Shown: in pieces, positions 36,965 to 47,013 of the stretch
Numbering within the stretch: position 1 is the stretch's first letter
Layout: every line of letters begins with the position of its first letter
Assembly: GCA_958295845.1 (NCBI GenBank)
Contig: OY282376.1
Coordinates: 2,183,022 to 2,247,021, forward strand
Source of the DNA: Caldilineaceae bacterium
GTDB lineage: Bacteria; Chloroflexota; Anaerolineae; Caldilineales; Caldilineaceae
Reading direction: 5' to 3'
Length of the DNA: 64,000 nt
Position numbers and translations under genes: made by a program
Notes under the pieces: model-generated
Database searches by the model: none
Told to the model about the DNA's origin: nothing
Seen by the model: the letters and a program-made list of their open reading frames with translations, nothing else

Positions 36965-38503
36965 TCAGTGTACCCCTAGAGCGAACAGATCTCGCGGCGG
37001 ATGCGGGTAATCCTGCAGGATAACCGCTTCCAGGAGACAGTCGCGCATGGCGCCTCGAATCTTGGTCTTGCTGGCGTCTCCGGCCAGGTTTCGAGTCTCG
37101 TCGGCATCGTCCGAAATATGGAATAGCTGCTCGCCAGCGCCGCCTGGGTAGAGCGTATAGCGCCACTCATGGGTCCGGATCGTGCGGGCCCAGTTCTGGG
37201 GTGTCCTGCTATTCGTGTTGTTGTAGCTCTCGATGTAGACGGCATCGCGCCTGTCGGAAGGCTGTTCACCGCGGCACCACGGCAGCAGCGAAGCACCGGG
37301 GAGTGCCGATTGGGTCCCTTCCAAAGAGTGGGTGCCGCTTATAGGGAGCTGCGGCTGCGGCAAGCCCGCGAGTTCCAAGACTGTTGGCACGATATCCTCA
37401 AGTTGAACTAGGGCATCGCACTCGAGCCCCTGCCGCAACCCTGCACCGGCCACAACTAGAGGAATGCGCACACAAGCGTCATAGTGCCTCTCGCCCTTGC
37501 CAAAGAATCCATGATCGTAGAGCAGATCTCCGTGGTCGGACAGAAAAATGAGAACCGTCTCCTCCCACCGGCCCGACTCTTCGAGTGCGTCGAGCACCAG
37601 TCCAAGTTGATGGTCCAAATGGGCAACATCTGCCAAATAGTAATGACGACGGTCGCGCCAGGCCGCCGTATCCCCCCGGAAACCGCCCTCTGCAAAGCAA
37701 TGGGGTGCCAAGGGGTCGTCTTCCCATTCGGGCGGCACGGGTACCGGTATATGGGACCGGTCTATTCGCTCCATGTACTCAGCGGGCGGACAGGACGGCG
37801 CGTGCGGCTGGACATAACTGATGTGGGCAAAGAAGGGGCGTTCGGGGTCAGCACAGGCGAGAAAGTCTAGCGCGTGATCACTAATCCATGCGGTTTGTGA
37901 CAACTCCTCCGCAAAAGGCAGCACGTAGTATTGTGCAGTGCCATTTGGATAGTCATCCGTTCCCCATCGAAAATTCTCTCGGATTTCTCTAATGCGGCTG
38001 GCAAGATCGGTCCTATTTGTACCATAGGAGGAAAAAGCCGGTATAGACGTAGGCCAGACAGTTGCCAGGGCAGCATCGTACTCCTCTGGATGGTTTTGCT
38101 CGATCCAGTCAAGCCACGCCCCGCCGCGCGGGTCCTCTGTATTATGTACAACGTCGAATCCGTATTTGTGGAAGTCAACGTCGAACCCGCGGTAATGAGG
38201 CTCGAAGTGCAGTTTGCCAAATCCACCCGTCTGCCAGCCCGCCGTCTGTAATGCCCCCATCAACGTTGGCAGCTCCGGGTTCAGGCGGTAGCCGTTCTGC
38301 AATACGCCGTGCCCGCGGCTCGTCAACCCGGTCGCCAAAGTAGCCCGGGCAGCGCAGCAGACCGGATTGCTGGTGTATGCGTTCGCAAAAGTGGTTCCTG
38401 CCCGACGCAACCGGTCAAGATTGGGCGTCGGGCAGGCCAAAGCGGAGCCCTCCTCCAACCATTTGGCGGAGAGCTGATCCACAACAAAGAGGACAATGTT
38501 CAA
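36965..38503 (-). CDS. Type I sulfatase (formylglycine-dependent)
   Basis: A 512-residue sulfatase with metal-binding DQ at 9-10 and the activation motif C49-C-A-A-R53 (NPVCCAARATL), which fits C-x-(P/A)-x-R. GGFGKLHFEPH and FLSDHGDLLYDHGF are further family landmarks. The neighbouring Cys50 makes Cys49 the expected formylglycine residue. It lies between the substrate-binding gene and the permeases, so its product probably removes sulfate from the imported sugar. Substrate not determinable. Confidence 0.9.
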   Translation of the reverse strand: MNIVLFVVDQLSAKWLEEGSALACPTPNLDRLRRAGTTFANAYTSNPVCCAARATLATGLTSRGHGVLQNGYRLNPELPTLMGALQTAGWQTGGFGKLHFEPHYRGFDVDFHKYGFDVVHNTEDPRGGAWLDWIEQNHPEEYDAALATVWPTSIPAFSSYGTNRTDLASRIREIRENFRWGTDDYPNGTAQYYVLPFAEELSQTAWISDHALDFLACADPERPFFAHISYVQPHAPSCPPAEYMERIDRSHIPVPVPPEWEDDPLAPHCFAEGGFRGDTAAWRDRRHYYLADVAHLDHQLGLVLDALEESGRWEETVLIFLSDHGDLLYDHGFFGKGERHYDACVRIPLVVAGAGLRQGLECDALVQLEDIVPTVLELAGLPQPQLPISGTHSLEGTQSALPGASLLPWCRGEQPSDRRDAVYIESYNNTNSRTPQNWARTIRTHEWRYTLYPGGAGEQLFHISDDADETRNLAGDASKTKIRGAMRDCLLEAVILQDYPHPPRDLFALGVH

Positions 38504-38570
38504 TAGGCTGAGATCCCTTCGTCCCCACGCAAAAACATGCGTTACGCTTTGCTACGGGCCAAGAATCTGC

Positions 38571-39908
38571 CTACGCCCTCTCGTCAAATATCTCTTCCAG
38601 TTTCTGTTGGGTGATCTCGATTGCCTCCTCAATCGTGCGATCGCTGTTGGCGATAGCCGGCTCGAACAGCTCTGAGCCGACCGCACTGCTGATCTCACCG
38701 CCGAAGGGCAGCCGCAGGCCGGGGCGGACATGGCCGTAGTCGATCAGTGAGGGCAGAATTGTGGCGTGCGGCGCCAGCACAAGTGCCGCTTCGATAAAGT
38801 TCTCGCGAAGACTGAACCGGGCCGGTGACTGCAGATTGTCCGCAAAAACTCCGCCGGCATAGGAAGGATCAGTGAGCCACTTGACAAGTTCCCAGCCTCC
38901 GTCAGGGTTTTCGCTCCCGGCCACCACCTGGAAGGAAATCGGTATGACCTCCGCCGCGCGCCCGGCCGGCCCTGCAGGTACGTGCCAAAAGTCCCAATCT
39001 ACCTCCGCTTCCCGCATCATGAAGTTCCAGGTTCCGATGCCGTGAATGGCATGGGCTATGCGGCCCGACGCCAACATCGGACGCAGTCCGCCAAACGCCT
39101 CGCCGTACTCCCCTGTTAACACCACATCGGCCTCGTACAGACTCTTGAGGAAAGTGAGCGCCTCAAGGTTGGTGTCCGAGTCGAGTATCGGCTGCTGGTC
39201 GTTGCTCTCGTCCAGGACATCGCCGCCCCAGGCCCACATAAAGACGAAGTAACGCTGTTGATTGGCCAGCGCAATCTTCTTGTCAGCGAATTCGCCAATC
39301 GCGATCAGCGGCGCGGTTTCCCCAAAGTCCTGCCACGTCCACGAATCCCAATCAGGATGGGGCACGCCCGCCTCGTCATAAAGTCCTGGTACCGAGACAA
39401 ACGCCTGAATATTGATTGACCACGGAATCCCGTACATTACGCCGTCAACTGACGCGCCATTGATCGACAGATCGGGAAAGTCGTCAATCTGAACGGTGTC
39501 TGCGTCCCGCTCGATGTAGCTGTCGAGGGCCAAAAACGCGCCCGCCGGTGCTAGGGCGATAAACGCATTGGGGGACCAGTACCCGCAGTCCGGAGGCGTG
39601 CCAGCCGAGGCCAGTGTCTGCAGCTTCTGCGTGGCTTCGCTGTTTGTTGTCTGGATCAAGGTCAGGTCGTACTGCGGATTCGTTTCGTCCCATTCCTCCA
39701 ACAGTGCGATGATGAAGGGGGTGTCATTAGCAGTCCAGATATTGACGAACTGTACCTCCGTAGGCGCCTCGTCCGGAGAACCTTCATCGGTCATAGAGTC
39801 CGTTGCGCTCGGCGCGGCTGCCGGCATGCAGGCAAGCGCCGCAGTTCCGGCAGCTCCCGCAGCCGAAATTCGCAGGAACTGGCGTCGGGTCAGCTTCGAG
39901 TCTGTCAT
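38571..39908 (-). CDS. Sugar ABC transporter substrate-binding lipoprotein (Tat-type signal)
   Basis: A 445-residue family 1 solute-binding protein. The twin-arginine motif TRRQFLR (Arg8-Arg9) precedes a lipobox ending at Cys27. The mature part has NPQYDLTLIQT, ASAGTPPDCGYWSPN and GGWELVKWLTD. AAGGAG lies ahead of the start. It is first in the cluster behind the promoter at 40038-40066, so its expression leads the sulfated-glycan genes. Confidence 0.92.
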   Translation of the reverse strand: MTDSKLTRRQFLRISAAGAAGTAALACMPAAAPSATDSMTDEGSPDEAPTEVQFVNIWTANDTPFIIALLEEWDETNPQYDLTLIQTTNSEATQKLQTLASAGTPPDCGYWSPNAFIALAPAGAFLALDSYIERDADTVQIDDFPDLSINGASVDGVMYGIPWSINIQAFVSVPGLYDEAGVPHPDWDSWTWQDFGETAPLIAIGEFADKKIALANQQRYFVFMWAWGGDVLDESNDQQPILDSDTNLEALTFLKSLYEADVVLTGEYGEAFGGLRPMLASGRIAHAIHGIGTWNFMMREAEVDWDFWHVPAGPAGRAAEVIPISFQVVAGSENPDGGWELVKWLTDPSYAGGVFADNLQSPARFSLRENFIEAALVLAPHATILPSLIDYGHVRPGLRLPFGGEISSAVGSELFEPAIANSDRTIEEAIEITQQKLEEIFDERA

Positions 39909-40037
39909 GGCTCCAATCTCCTTGGCTATTGGAAAAAAGATGACACAGATTCGACTGCAAGTAGGAAAAACGATAAATCGGCCTTAGTGAAGGATGCAGG
40001 CTGCACGTTGGGGGTACCTCGGGGGAGAGTTCGCCTT

Positions 40038-40066
40038 ATTATAGTTGCGAGCCAACTCTGTATCAA
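40038..40066 (-). promoter_or_regulatory. Sigma-70 promoter for the sulfated-glycan cluster
   Basis: On the minus strand TTGATA (40066-40061), 17 bases, TATAAT (40043-40038). It lies 130 bases ahead of the substrate-binding gene. No operator palindrome was recognised. Confidence 0.78.
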
Positions 40067-40546
40067 GCAAGAAAAAAGTTAACGCCTCCAAGGAGCCCAC
40101 TAAAGTCTGAGCGACGACGACAATCTGTGCTTTCTTAGTGTCGCCGCTGCTGACCAATAGGAAGTCGACAGCATCACATCTGAAGACGCTTTCTGCCGCC
40201 TGCGTCCCCGAAAAACCATTTGCCACTTTCCGGCGAATAAGATAGATTTCTTTTATCAACTGACTCAGTCAGTCAGCCTGCGATTCCAGGTAACCGCTCT
40301 CCAACCGGTAGCAGCTACTTCCTCGAATACTTGGCATAACGCAGGCAAAGCCAAAAAAACTAAGGACGTCTGGCGTTTCCCTCTCCGGTGGATGTGCTCA
40401 TAGGCAAGGAGTGTCTGTACCTGTCCCCAAATTCCTGCGTCGACCCGCTGAGCGTCGACCCTACCGACCGAAAACTGACTCTGAAAATCGAAACAAGACG
40501 GCACGCCGCGTTTGATATTGATAGAAAGTAGAGAAAGGAAAGTCGG
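40067..40546. other. 480-base gap without a gene
   Basis: No believable reading frame. A small TGACTCAGTCA palindrome (about 40262-40272) and an 18-base string (40421-40438) shared exactly with 668-685 are the only notable items. Confidence 0.4.
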
Positions 40547-41311
40547 ATGAAGAGTACCCTCCTCACGCTGTTGCTAACTGCTTCACTCCTCCTGCTCCCC
40601 GCCACGAGCCTCGGGGCCCCCCCGAACCAGGAAGCCTCTCCTGAGCTCCCAATGAGCGTCACCGTCTTGGGCTACGGCGCCGCATCGGCCGCGCCGGACA
40701 GTGTGGGCGTAAACCTGTATATTGGCGAGCAACCGTCCTATGGCCCTGGCGGTCCGGAACTGTCCTTCGTCGCACCCACCGACCTTGAGGAAGTTAAGGA
40801 CTTCCTGGTTGAGCAGGGAATTGATGTAGAAACAATCGAGATTAACTACCTGAGCCGAAACTACGCCTACGGACCTTCAAGCTTCGCAGGCGAGGTTGTT
40901 TTCTCCTTTAACGAACTGGACCGGTTGCTATCTCTGATGCAGGGTCTCGTGGATGAAATGGAAGGTAGGCGGGGCCCAACGATTCAGGGCGCGAACATGC
41001 TCTTCCGCGTGGAAGACTGCGCCACTCTGGAACTGGAGGCGATGCGAGCCGCACTTGAGGACGCGCGACAGCGTGCTTCGAGGATGGCAAGTCTCTTGAA
41101 TATGTCGCTTGGCCGCGTCATCACCGTGTCAGAAGACGTCTCACCGGTTGGCGCGATCCGCCCGGCGGGCGGCTGCATCGCCCACGCTGGTCAGACAGCC
41201 ACAGGCGGCTACTTCCTGATGGGAAGTTCCAGCACCTTGGCCAATTCCCCGTCCGAGGTGGAAGTGGCAATCATGCTGAAAGCAACCTTCGCTCTGGAAA
41301 AGCCCGAATAG
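40547..41311 (+). CDS. SIMPL domain (DUF541/YggE-like) exported protein
   Basis: A 254-residue protein with an N-terminal signal peptide (MKSTLLTLLLTASLLLLPATSLGAPP). The SIMPL domain follows, with MSVTVLGYGAASAAPDSV at its start, IETI-type central strands and ALEDARQRASRMASLLNMSLG near the end. The protein is predicted to be periplasmic or surface. Family members form ring-like assemblies of uncertain role, some linked to oxidative or heat stress. AAAGGA precedes the ATG. Confidence 0.82.
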   Translation: MKSTLLTLLLTASLLLLPATSLGAPPNQEASPELPMSVTVLGYGAASAAPDSVGVNLYIGEQPSYGPGGPELSFVAPTDLEEVKDFLVEQGIDVETIEINYLSRNYAYGPSSFAGEVVFSFNELDRLLSLMQGLVDEMEGRRGPTIQGANMLFRVEDCATLELEAMRAALEDARQRASRMASLLNMSLGRVITVSEDVSPVGAIRPAGGCIAHAGQTATGGYFLMGSSSTLANSPSEVEVAIMLKATFALEKPE

Positions 41312-41475
41312 GCCAATGTCCGATAAGCGTCCGCGTCTTGAGTTGGCTGCCTGCACGGCCGCGATTACTCTTGCCGCTAGCCAATGATTTAATCAGGGAG
41401 CTGCCGATGCGAGGCACAATGCAATCCATTTCTCATCGGACTACATCCTTCGTCTGAGTCACCAAGGAGTTGGCA

Positions 41476-42333
41476 ATGAACGAACGTGAGAAATTCATGT
41501 TCGACCTGCAGGGCTTTCTGAAGGTAGAAGGTTTTCTTTCTCCGCTTGAATTGAAGGGGTTAAACGAAGCATTCGACGCCAACTGGGACAAGGCGATTCC
41601 CGACCCTAACTCCCACGCAGATGGCGATATGGCGGGCGAACTGGAACGAGACTTCTTTGAAGGAATGTTAACCTGGGAGCAGCCTTGGTGCCAGCCCTTC
41701 CGGGAACTTCTGGCTCACCCCAAGCTCGTCCCCTACTTGAACACCATGTTCGGACGCGGCTGGAAGATGGACCATTCGCCCTTCCTATTGGCTTCTTCAG
41801 CAGGTACGGAAGGGCTGCGCCTGCACGGCTCGACAAGCCGGCTTTTTGATGGCACCCAGCATTACAGCTACACCAACGGCCAGATGCGATGCGGCATGAT
41901 CGTTTGCCAGTTCCAGCTGGCTGACGTCAACCAAGGTGACGGCGGCCTTTGCGTCATCCCTGGCAGCCATAAGGCAAATTTCACATGCCCGGACGATATT
42001 AAGAACTATAAAAGCAACCGCGAACTGGTATACAATATTCCCTGCAAAGCGGGCGACATGGTGATCTTTAACGAAGCGACCATCCACGGCACGCTTCCCT
42101 GGAAGGCCAGCCATCAGCGCCGTTCCCTTCTCTACCGCTACTCTCCCAATTACCTGCACTTTCATGGCGGCGTCTACCAGACCAGCTTGCCCGCTTGGGT
42201 CCAGGAGTTGACCCCAGCCCAGCAAGCGGTACTCGAGCCTCCCTACATCTATCGACGGCCGTTGATCGAGGAGGACGGCGTCACCGTGATCCGGCCCACT
42301 CGCGAAAACCCGGACGGAACAATCAGGCCATAG
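41476..42333 (+). CDS. PhyH-like protein with HGS in place of HxD
   Basis: A 285-residue member of the PhyH fold starting NEREKFMFDLQGFLKVEGFL. It has the CVIPGSHKANF loop (159-169), distal His204 (TIHGT) and Arg215-216. The first metal motif reads H117-G-S119 (RLHGSTS), so the ligand Asp is absent, as in 34062-34916. The ATG at 41476 has AAGGAG six bases ahead; a TTG at 41470 is less likely. It is convergent with a Gfo/Idh/MocA gene. The missing ligand makes ordinary oxygenase activity doubtful. Confidence 0.78.
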   Translation: MNEREKFMFDLQGFLKVEGFLSPLELKGLNEAFDANWDKAIPDPNSHADGDMAGELERDFFEGMLTWEQPWCQPFRELLAHPKLVPYLNTMFGRGWKMDHSPFLLASSAGTEGLRLHGSTSRLFDGTQHYSYTNGQMRCGMIVCQFQLADVNQGDGGLCVIPGSHKANFTCPDDIKNYKSNRELVYNIPCKAGDMVIFNEATIHGTLPWKASHQRRSLLYRYSPNYLHFHGGVYQTSLPAWVQELTPAQQAVLEPPYIYRRPLIEEDGVTVIRPTRENPDGTIRP

Positions 42334-42349
42334 GTTTATGCGCCGCCGG

Positions 42350-43519
42350 TTATGTCCTCTCGTCGTGCCATGACATCGCCTCGCCGCGTACAAGGGTCGC
42401 GCGGCGTTCGTATCGTCCAGGCCATTCCACCGGCAAATCCCCATTCTCAACCATTAAACTTAGAGGATTGACACGCGTCTTCAACGGCAAGTAGACTCGC
42501 TGTCGTTTGCGCGCCGACTCATACAGCGCCATCATCACCTCCTGAACCGCCCGCCCCCGCTCCCCGCCGCTGATGGGATTTTCCACTCGCCCTTCGACCC
42601 AATCTATCGCCTCTTGGCACTGCTGTGACCAACAGTCCTTCCAGGGTTCCGACAGGGCCTCCCAACCGTCTGTCCTTCCGTTCAGATAGCGAACAGTACC
42701 GATTTCGAAGTTGTAGCGCGCCGAAAGCCCTTCGGGCATGTGCATCGGCGCATCGGACGGAATCACGCTCTCAGGGTGATAGGTCGTGCTGAACTCCATG
42801 ATTCCCTGGGTCCCTATCACGCGGCATCCCTGACCCAGTCCTTGAATCAGGTCCCCCATAATGAGAATCGTGGCGCCGTTTTCGCACGCGGCCAGGCCAA
42901 GGCAGGCATCCTCAGCCGGCAATCCGCGCTCCTGCAACTCCGTCGTACGTTCGACAGCGCCCATCACCCACTCCACCTGCGGCTCATCCATGAGAAAGAG
43001 CGCCAGGCGGATATTGTGCGAATTTGTATTGAGCAGGTTGCCGCCCGAATCCAGCTGAATCTGAACCACGCGCCCGATTGCCCCCTCCCGCACGAGGTCC
43101 CTGGCCTTCAGCCAGGTTGCATGATGCGGCCTCTGGTATGCGATCATCAACTTGACGCCATTCCGCTGGCACGCCGTCAACATCGCGTCTGCCTCGCCCA
43201 GGTCTACCGCCATCGGCTTCTGGCAGATGATCGCCTTCGGCTGGCGCGCCGCGGCCGCGATGACCATCTCTGCGTGCAGTTGGTGCCAGGAACACACGTC
43301 AACGAAATCGAGCCGTTCGTTGTCCAGCATCTGCCGGTAATCGGCGTAGCGATGCGCCTCCGGGACCCCGAAGAAATCGCCATACTCCCGTAGAGCGTCC
43401 GCATTCGAGTCTGCAACCGCTCCAATCTCGGTGGGGTTGCCCTCCACGCCGAGCCAGGCCCGGGCATGAACACGCGCGATAATGCCACAGGCAATTACTC
43501 CGGTACGATACGTTGCCAT
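42350..43519 (-). CDS. Gfo/Idh/MocA family oxidoreductase
   Basis: A 389-residue protein with an N-terminal Rossmann fold (GVIACGIIARVHARAW), QKPMAVDLGEAD as the EKP-equivalent (Gln for Glu), and a C-terminal substrate domain with DSGGNLLNTNSHNIRLALFL. AGGAG lies seven bases ahead of the start. Neighbours are a PhyH-like gene and a metallopeptidase, which do not define the substrate. Confidence 0.88.
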   Translation of the reverse strand: MATYRTGVIACGIIARVHARAWLGVEGNPTEIGAVADSNADALREYGDFFGVPEAHRYADYRQMLDNERLDFVDVCSWHQLHAEMVIAAAARQPKAIICQKPMAVDLGEADAMLTACQRNGVKLMIAYQRPHHATWLKARDLVREGAIGRVVQIQLDSGGNLLNTNSHNIRLALFLMDEPQVEWVMGAVERTTELQERGLPAEDACLGLAACENGATILIMGDLIQGLGQGCRVIGTQGIMEFSTTYHPESVIPSDAPMHMPEGLSARYNFEIGTVRYLNGRTDGWEALSEPWKDCWSQQCQEAIDWVEGRVENPISGGERGRAVQEVMMALYESARKRQRVYLPLKTRVNPLSLMVENGDLPVEWPGRYERRATLVRGEAMSWHDERT

Positions 43520-43641
43520 AACAAACTCCTGATAAAGAGGCCTATGTTTCGATTCATCCTGCTGCCAGGCGGACGGAGTCCCGTATCTGCTCTACTGTCC
43601 TCTGAGGTAGGTCGTGACCTGACTGTCTAATCCCAGTTTCC

Positions 43642-45093
43642 TCACTCTGCCTGCAGAGCCTTTTCCAGGTCGGCCAGGCTGGTAAACCAGCGAACCTGAT
43701 CAAAAAAGTGGGCCAAACTGTCGCTCTCCTCGCGCAGCTGCTCCAACAGGGGACCGATCGGGTTGGACGATGCCGCGCCCGTCCCATAGTTACCGTTGAA
43801 AGCAAAATAGGCCTGGTTCAACACCCGCAGGGCGTACCCTTTCTCCACGAAATAGCGCCTTCGCCCTTCCATATAGGTTTCCGCCGTCTCCACCAGTCCG
43901 GCTTCCAGCAGCCTGTCCACATGCAGCCGCGTCTCCCGCATCTCCCGCCGAAAGTCAAACTGAAGTGGTCGCCCGTACCGCTCCCACCGGTTCTGCTCCA
44001 ACTCATAAGTTTGTGACCAAAGGTCGGCTGTGTTGCAGGCGCAGGGCATGTCGTCGGTTGTCCCACCTGCTGTCTCCGCAGATGGCGGCGCAGTCTCATA
44101 GAAGCGCCGCCATACCCTTTCGCCAATCTCCACACCGACAATTTCTGAGACAGTCTCGTTAATTGAAGTCAAATCATCGCTGCTGGCGTAGCGCAATCCC
44201 AACGGGAAGAGAAAGAGATAGTGATGCACCCACTCGTGGGCAACCGTTTCCAATACCCATCTGAGCGAACTGCTCTCCACAACCATCGCCGGGAAGACAG
44301 CCATGCCTCCAATCTGTGAAATATGCGCACTGAGATCTGTATTCGCCTCGATGGCCCGTTCACTCTCTCCAAGGGTAACAGGATCATACTCGGCCTGAAG
44401 AACGCGTGAATGAAGCGTCATGATCCGGTCGCGTGGGCTTACCGTTAGTTTCAGCGGGGGCTCTACGAAGGCGAACTGCACCGGCGGCCATACCGCCCCG
44501 AGCAAACCCAGGCCCGCCTCCCGGACCTCCTCTTGAATCTGACTCTGCAGGACCGCTTCCACCAAGCCTCGCTCTTCCGCTTGCATACGGCGCAACCCGG
44601 CCAACGCCAGGCGTGCGTCTTCAATAGCAATCGAATGTCCTGCGGCATCGCCGGCATCAGTAGTATGGTTCGCCCTCAGTTGACCCACTACAGTTGCCTG
44701 AACAACCTTTCCTGTCTCAGAGTTCTCAGTGGCAGGCGAAGCCTCTTCCGAGACCAGCCTCTCCAGCTCTCTCTCTTTTTCCGAGATCTTCTTCGCCCTC
44801 TCAAAGTAGGCGCGTACCAATCCCACTTGGGCATCTACATCCAACCCTTCCTCCAGCGAACTCTCGCCCGCAAAGACCCCACGTACCAAAGCATTCAACT
44901 CCCAACCGACAAAGTTGAAATCTGGCAGGGCTACCGCGGACTTGATAATATGGGCACGCGTGGGGATCCTGCTCGGAACGCTGCCGCCTATGAGAAGCAG
45001 GGCCAGCAGCAGCACCATCGCCTTCAAGGAACTCCGCCTCAGAAAGGCTAGGCTGATGAACCGTCTAGTGTCGTGTGGATTCAGGAAAGTCAC
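43642..45093 (-). CDS. Membrane-anchored protein with a gluzincin-type HExxH motif
   Basis: A 483-residue protein not matched to a named family. Residues about 24-40 form one hydrophobic helix (signal anchor). Residues 286-290 read HEWVH, and NETVSEIVG places a candidate third ligand at Glu313 or Glu317, 22-26 residues on, as in gluzincin metallopeptidases. Residues 90-200 look helical and coiled-coil-like. GTG 45093 is the nominal start, with no clear ribosome site. It precedes MurJ in the same direction on the minus strand, so a cell-envelope role is possible. Confidence 0.6.
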   Translation of the reverse strand: MTFLNPHDTRRFISLAFLRRSSLKAMVLLLALLLIGGSVPSRIPTRAHIIKSAVALPDFNFVGWELNALVRGVFAGESSLEEGLDVDAQVGLVRAYFERAKKISEKERELERLVSEEASPATENSETGKVVQATVVGQLRANHTTDAGDAAGHSIAIEDARLALAGLRRMQAEERGLVEAVLQSQIQEEVREAGLGLLGAVWPPVQFAFVEPPLKLTVSPRDRIMTLHSRVLQAEYDPVTLGESERAIEANTDLSAHISQIGGMAVFPAMVVESSSLRWVLETVAHEWVHHYLFLFPLGLRYASSDDLTSINETVSEIVGVEIGERVWRRFYETAPPSAETAGGTTDDMPCACNTADLWSQTYELEQNRWERYGRPLQFDFRREMRETRLHVDRLLEAGLVETAETYMEGRRRYFVEKGYALRVLNQAYFAFNGNYGTGAASSNPIGPLLEQLREESDSLAHFFDQVRWFTSLADLEKALQAE

Positions 45094-45192
45094 GGTGAAT
45101 TAAGATCGAATTAAGGAAGCCGTCCGTCCTTGGAACGACGTACCTCACAAGAATGACTCATGGTAAGAAGCTGAGAAGCAAAGAGTCAAGAC

Positions 45193-46908
45193 TCACGTTT
45201 CCCTGGCAAATCCCCCAAGGCGCATCGCAATTCGGGCCAGCTGCCGGGCTTCAGGTTGGCCGGCGAGAAGCAACAGGCCAGCGTATGCCATGGCGCCCCC
45301 GCCTCCGCCGACAACGATCCGGACAATGTCATTGGACAGGGAAGTCGTTACGCCAGGATCCAACAACGATAGCAACCACACCATAACTAGAGCCATAGCT
45401 ACGGCCGCCCCGGTAACCGCTCCAACCGTCCGAAGGGTCTGCCCGCTACCTCGCTTTTGCCGATGTTCCAACTCATCTTGTGCACCGTCCGAACGCCTGC
45501 CCCTGGAAACATGCACCAGCTTCCAGTACAGCAAACCTAACATCACAACAGCATGCGCGCCCTGCTTGGCCGTATCCGCCCACACCAGACCTAGAAAGCC
45601 CAGCCCTTCTATCAGGACCAGAGCCACACCAGCGTAAACCACGACACTGAGCACGCCCACCAATGCGGGCAGCAACGTATCGTTGCGCGCATAGAAGGCA
45701 TAGATCAGAGGGAAATCGATGCCGGCGAACAGCGCGCCCACAAGATAAACTTGGAGTGCCGACACCACCTGCGCCGTGTCCGCCGCCGTGAACTGTCCCC
45801 GCTCAAACAATAACCGCACCGTCGGCTCAGCCAGCAGCCCCAATCCAATTAGGAGCGGCACAATCATCACGATCACCATGCGAAGGCCCCGCCCCAGCGT
45901 CGCGCGATACGCCCCCTCGTCCCCCGCGGCAAACTGCTGGCTGAGGCGTGGCAGAGCCGCCAGCGAAATGGCAACGCTGATCATCCCCAGTGGCATCTGT
46001 TGCAACGTCGTTGCTTTGCTCATCCAGGCGATACTCTGCACACCCGTGCCGCTGGCTAGCCGCCGGTCCAGCCCAACCTGGAACTGCGCCACGATCAGCC
46101 CGGCCGCAATCGGCAGATAGAGACGTACAATGCGCCCCAGCGCCGGATGACTCCACTGCACCGTGAACTTCAGACCGGCCCGGCGCACGTCCCACGCCAT
46201 CAACCCGAACTGGACCATGCTGCCCGCCAGCACACCTACGGCCAGGCTGGCAATGCCCACGCGTCCGGCCAGCAGCGGCGCGGCAACGACGATTCCAAGG
46301 TTGTAGACGGCCGAGGCCAGTGCCGGAATACTGAAACGCTGAAGCGCAAACAGAACCGCTGTCAAAAGCCCTGCCATCGAGATAAACCAGACGACCGGCG
46401 CCATCAAGCGCAGCAGACGCGTCGTCAGAGGAAGAAGCGCCGGATCAAAACTGTCAAAGCCCCCTGCAAGCAGACTTGCAACCTGGGGAGCAAAGACGAC
46501 CATCAGGAGAACCAGCCCTGTCAGTGAGACAACGGCCAGACTGAGCAGCGCGCCAACCAGCCGTACAAGTTCCAGATTCGGCCCGAACTGTGGGCTCTCA
46601 GTCAGTGGGTCGGCGTCCTCCGCCTTGTCCTTTCGTCCTCTGTCAAGCCGGGCATAGTCACTCAGGACCGGGACAAGCGCCGCACTCAGCATGCCGCCGA
46701 CCAGAAAGTCGTACAGCATCTTTGGCGCCGTACTGGCCGCCGTAAAGGCGCTCACGTGCCCGGATGCGCCAAAGTAACTCGCGATCACCATCTCCCGGGC
46801 AAGACCCAGAACACGACTGGCAACCGCGCCAATGGATAGAAGAGAGGCGCTGCGAGCCAGCGCCTCCGAATCTTTGTCTTGGGGAGTAGAACTAGGAGGA
46901 GGAGGCAC
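45193..46908 (-). CDS. murJ: Lipid II flippase MurJ
   Basis: A 571-residue polytopic membrane protein with about 14 helices. The N-terminal [28 protein letters not shown], the [15 protein letters not shown] segment and the later [18 protein letters not shown] region match MurJ/MviN. MurJ flips lipid II across the membrane for peptidoglycan synthesis, so the host has a peptidoglycan wall or a relic of one. The nominal start is GTG. It lies between trxB and the HExxH protein. Confidence 0.93.
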   Translation of the reverse strand: MPPPPSSTPQDKDSEALARSASLLSIGAVASRVLGLAREMVIASYFGASGHVSAFTAASTAPKMLYDFLVGGMLSAALVPVLSDYARLDRGRKDKAEDADPLTESPQFGPNLELVRLVGALLSLAVVSLTGLVLLMVVFAPQVASLLAGGFDSFDPALLPLTTRLLRLMAPVVWFISMAGLLTAVLFALQRFSIPALASAVYNLGIVVAAPLLAGRVGIASLAVGVLAGSMVQFGLMAWDVRRAGLKFTVQWSHPALGRIVRLYLPIAAGLIVAQFQVGLDRRLASGTGVQSIAWMSKATTLQQMPLGMISVAISLAALPRLSQQFAAGDEGAYRATLGRGLRMVIVMIVPLLIGLGLLAEPTVRLLFERGQFTAADTAQVVSALQVYLVGALFAGIDFPLIYAFYARNDTLLPALVGVLSVVVYAGVALVLIEGLGFLGLVWADTAKQGAHAVVMLGLLYWKLVHVSRGRRSDGAQDELEHRQKRGSGQTLRTVGAVTGAAVAMALVMVWLLSLLDPGVTTSLSNDIVRIVVGGGGGAMAYAGLLLLAGQPEARQLARIAMRLGGFARET

Positions 46909-47013
46909 TACCGATCCGATCCTTCGTCAGGAACGATGCCTCTGCGTAGAGCAGGAGCCTCTCGCAGCACCGCCTCGCGTCTGCGCACTGTCTGGCGGCC
47001 CCTAAGGGGGACT

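Noticed and set aside
39984..40259. 91-codon minus-strand frame upstream of the binding-protein gene
   Set aside because: It overlaps the strong promoter at 40038-40066 and has no recognisable domain or ribosome site.
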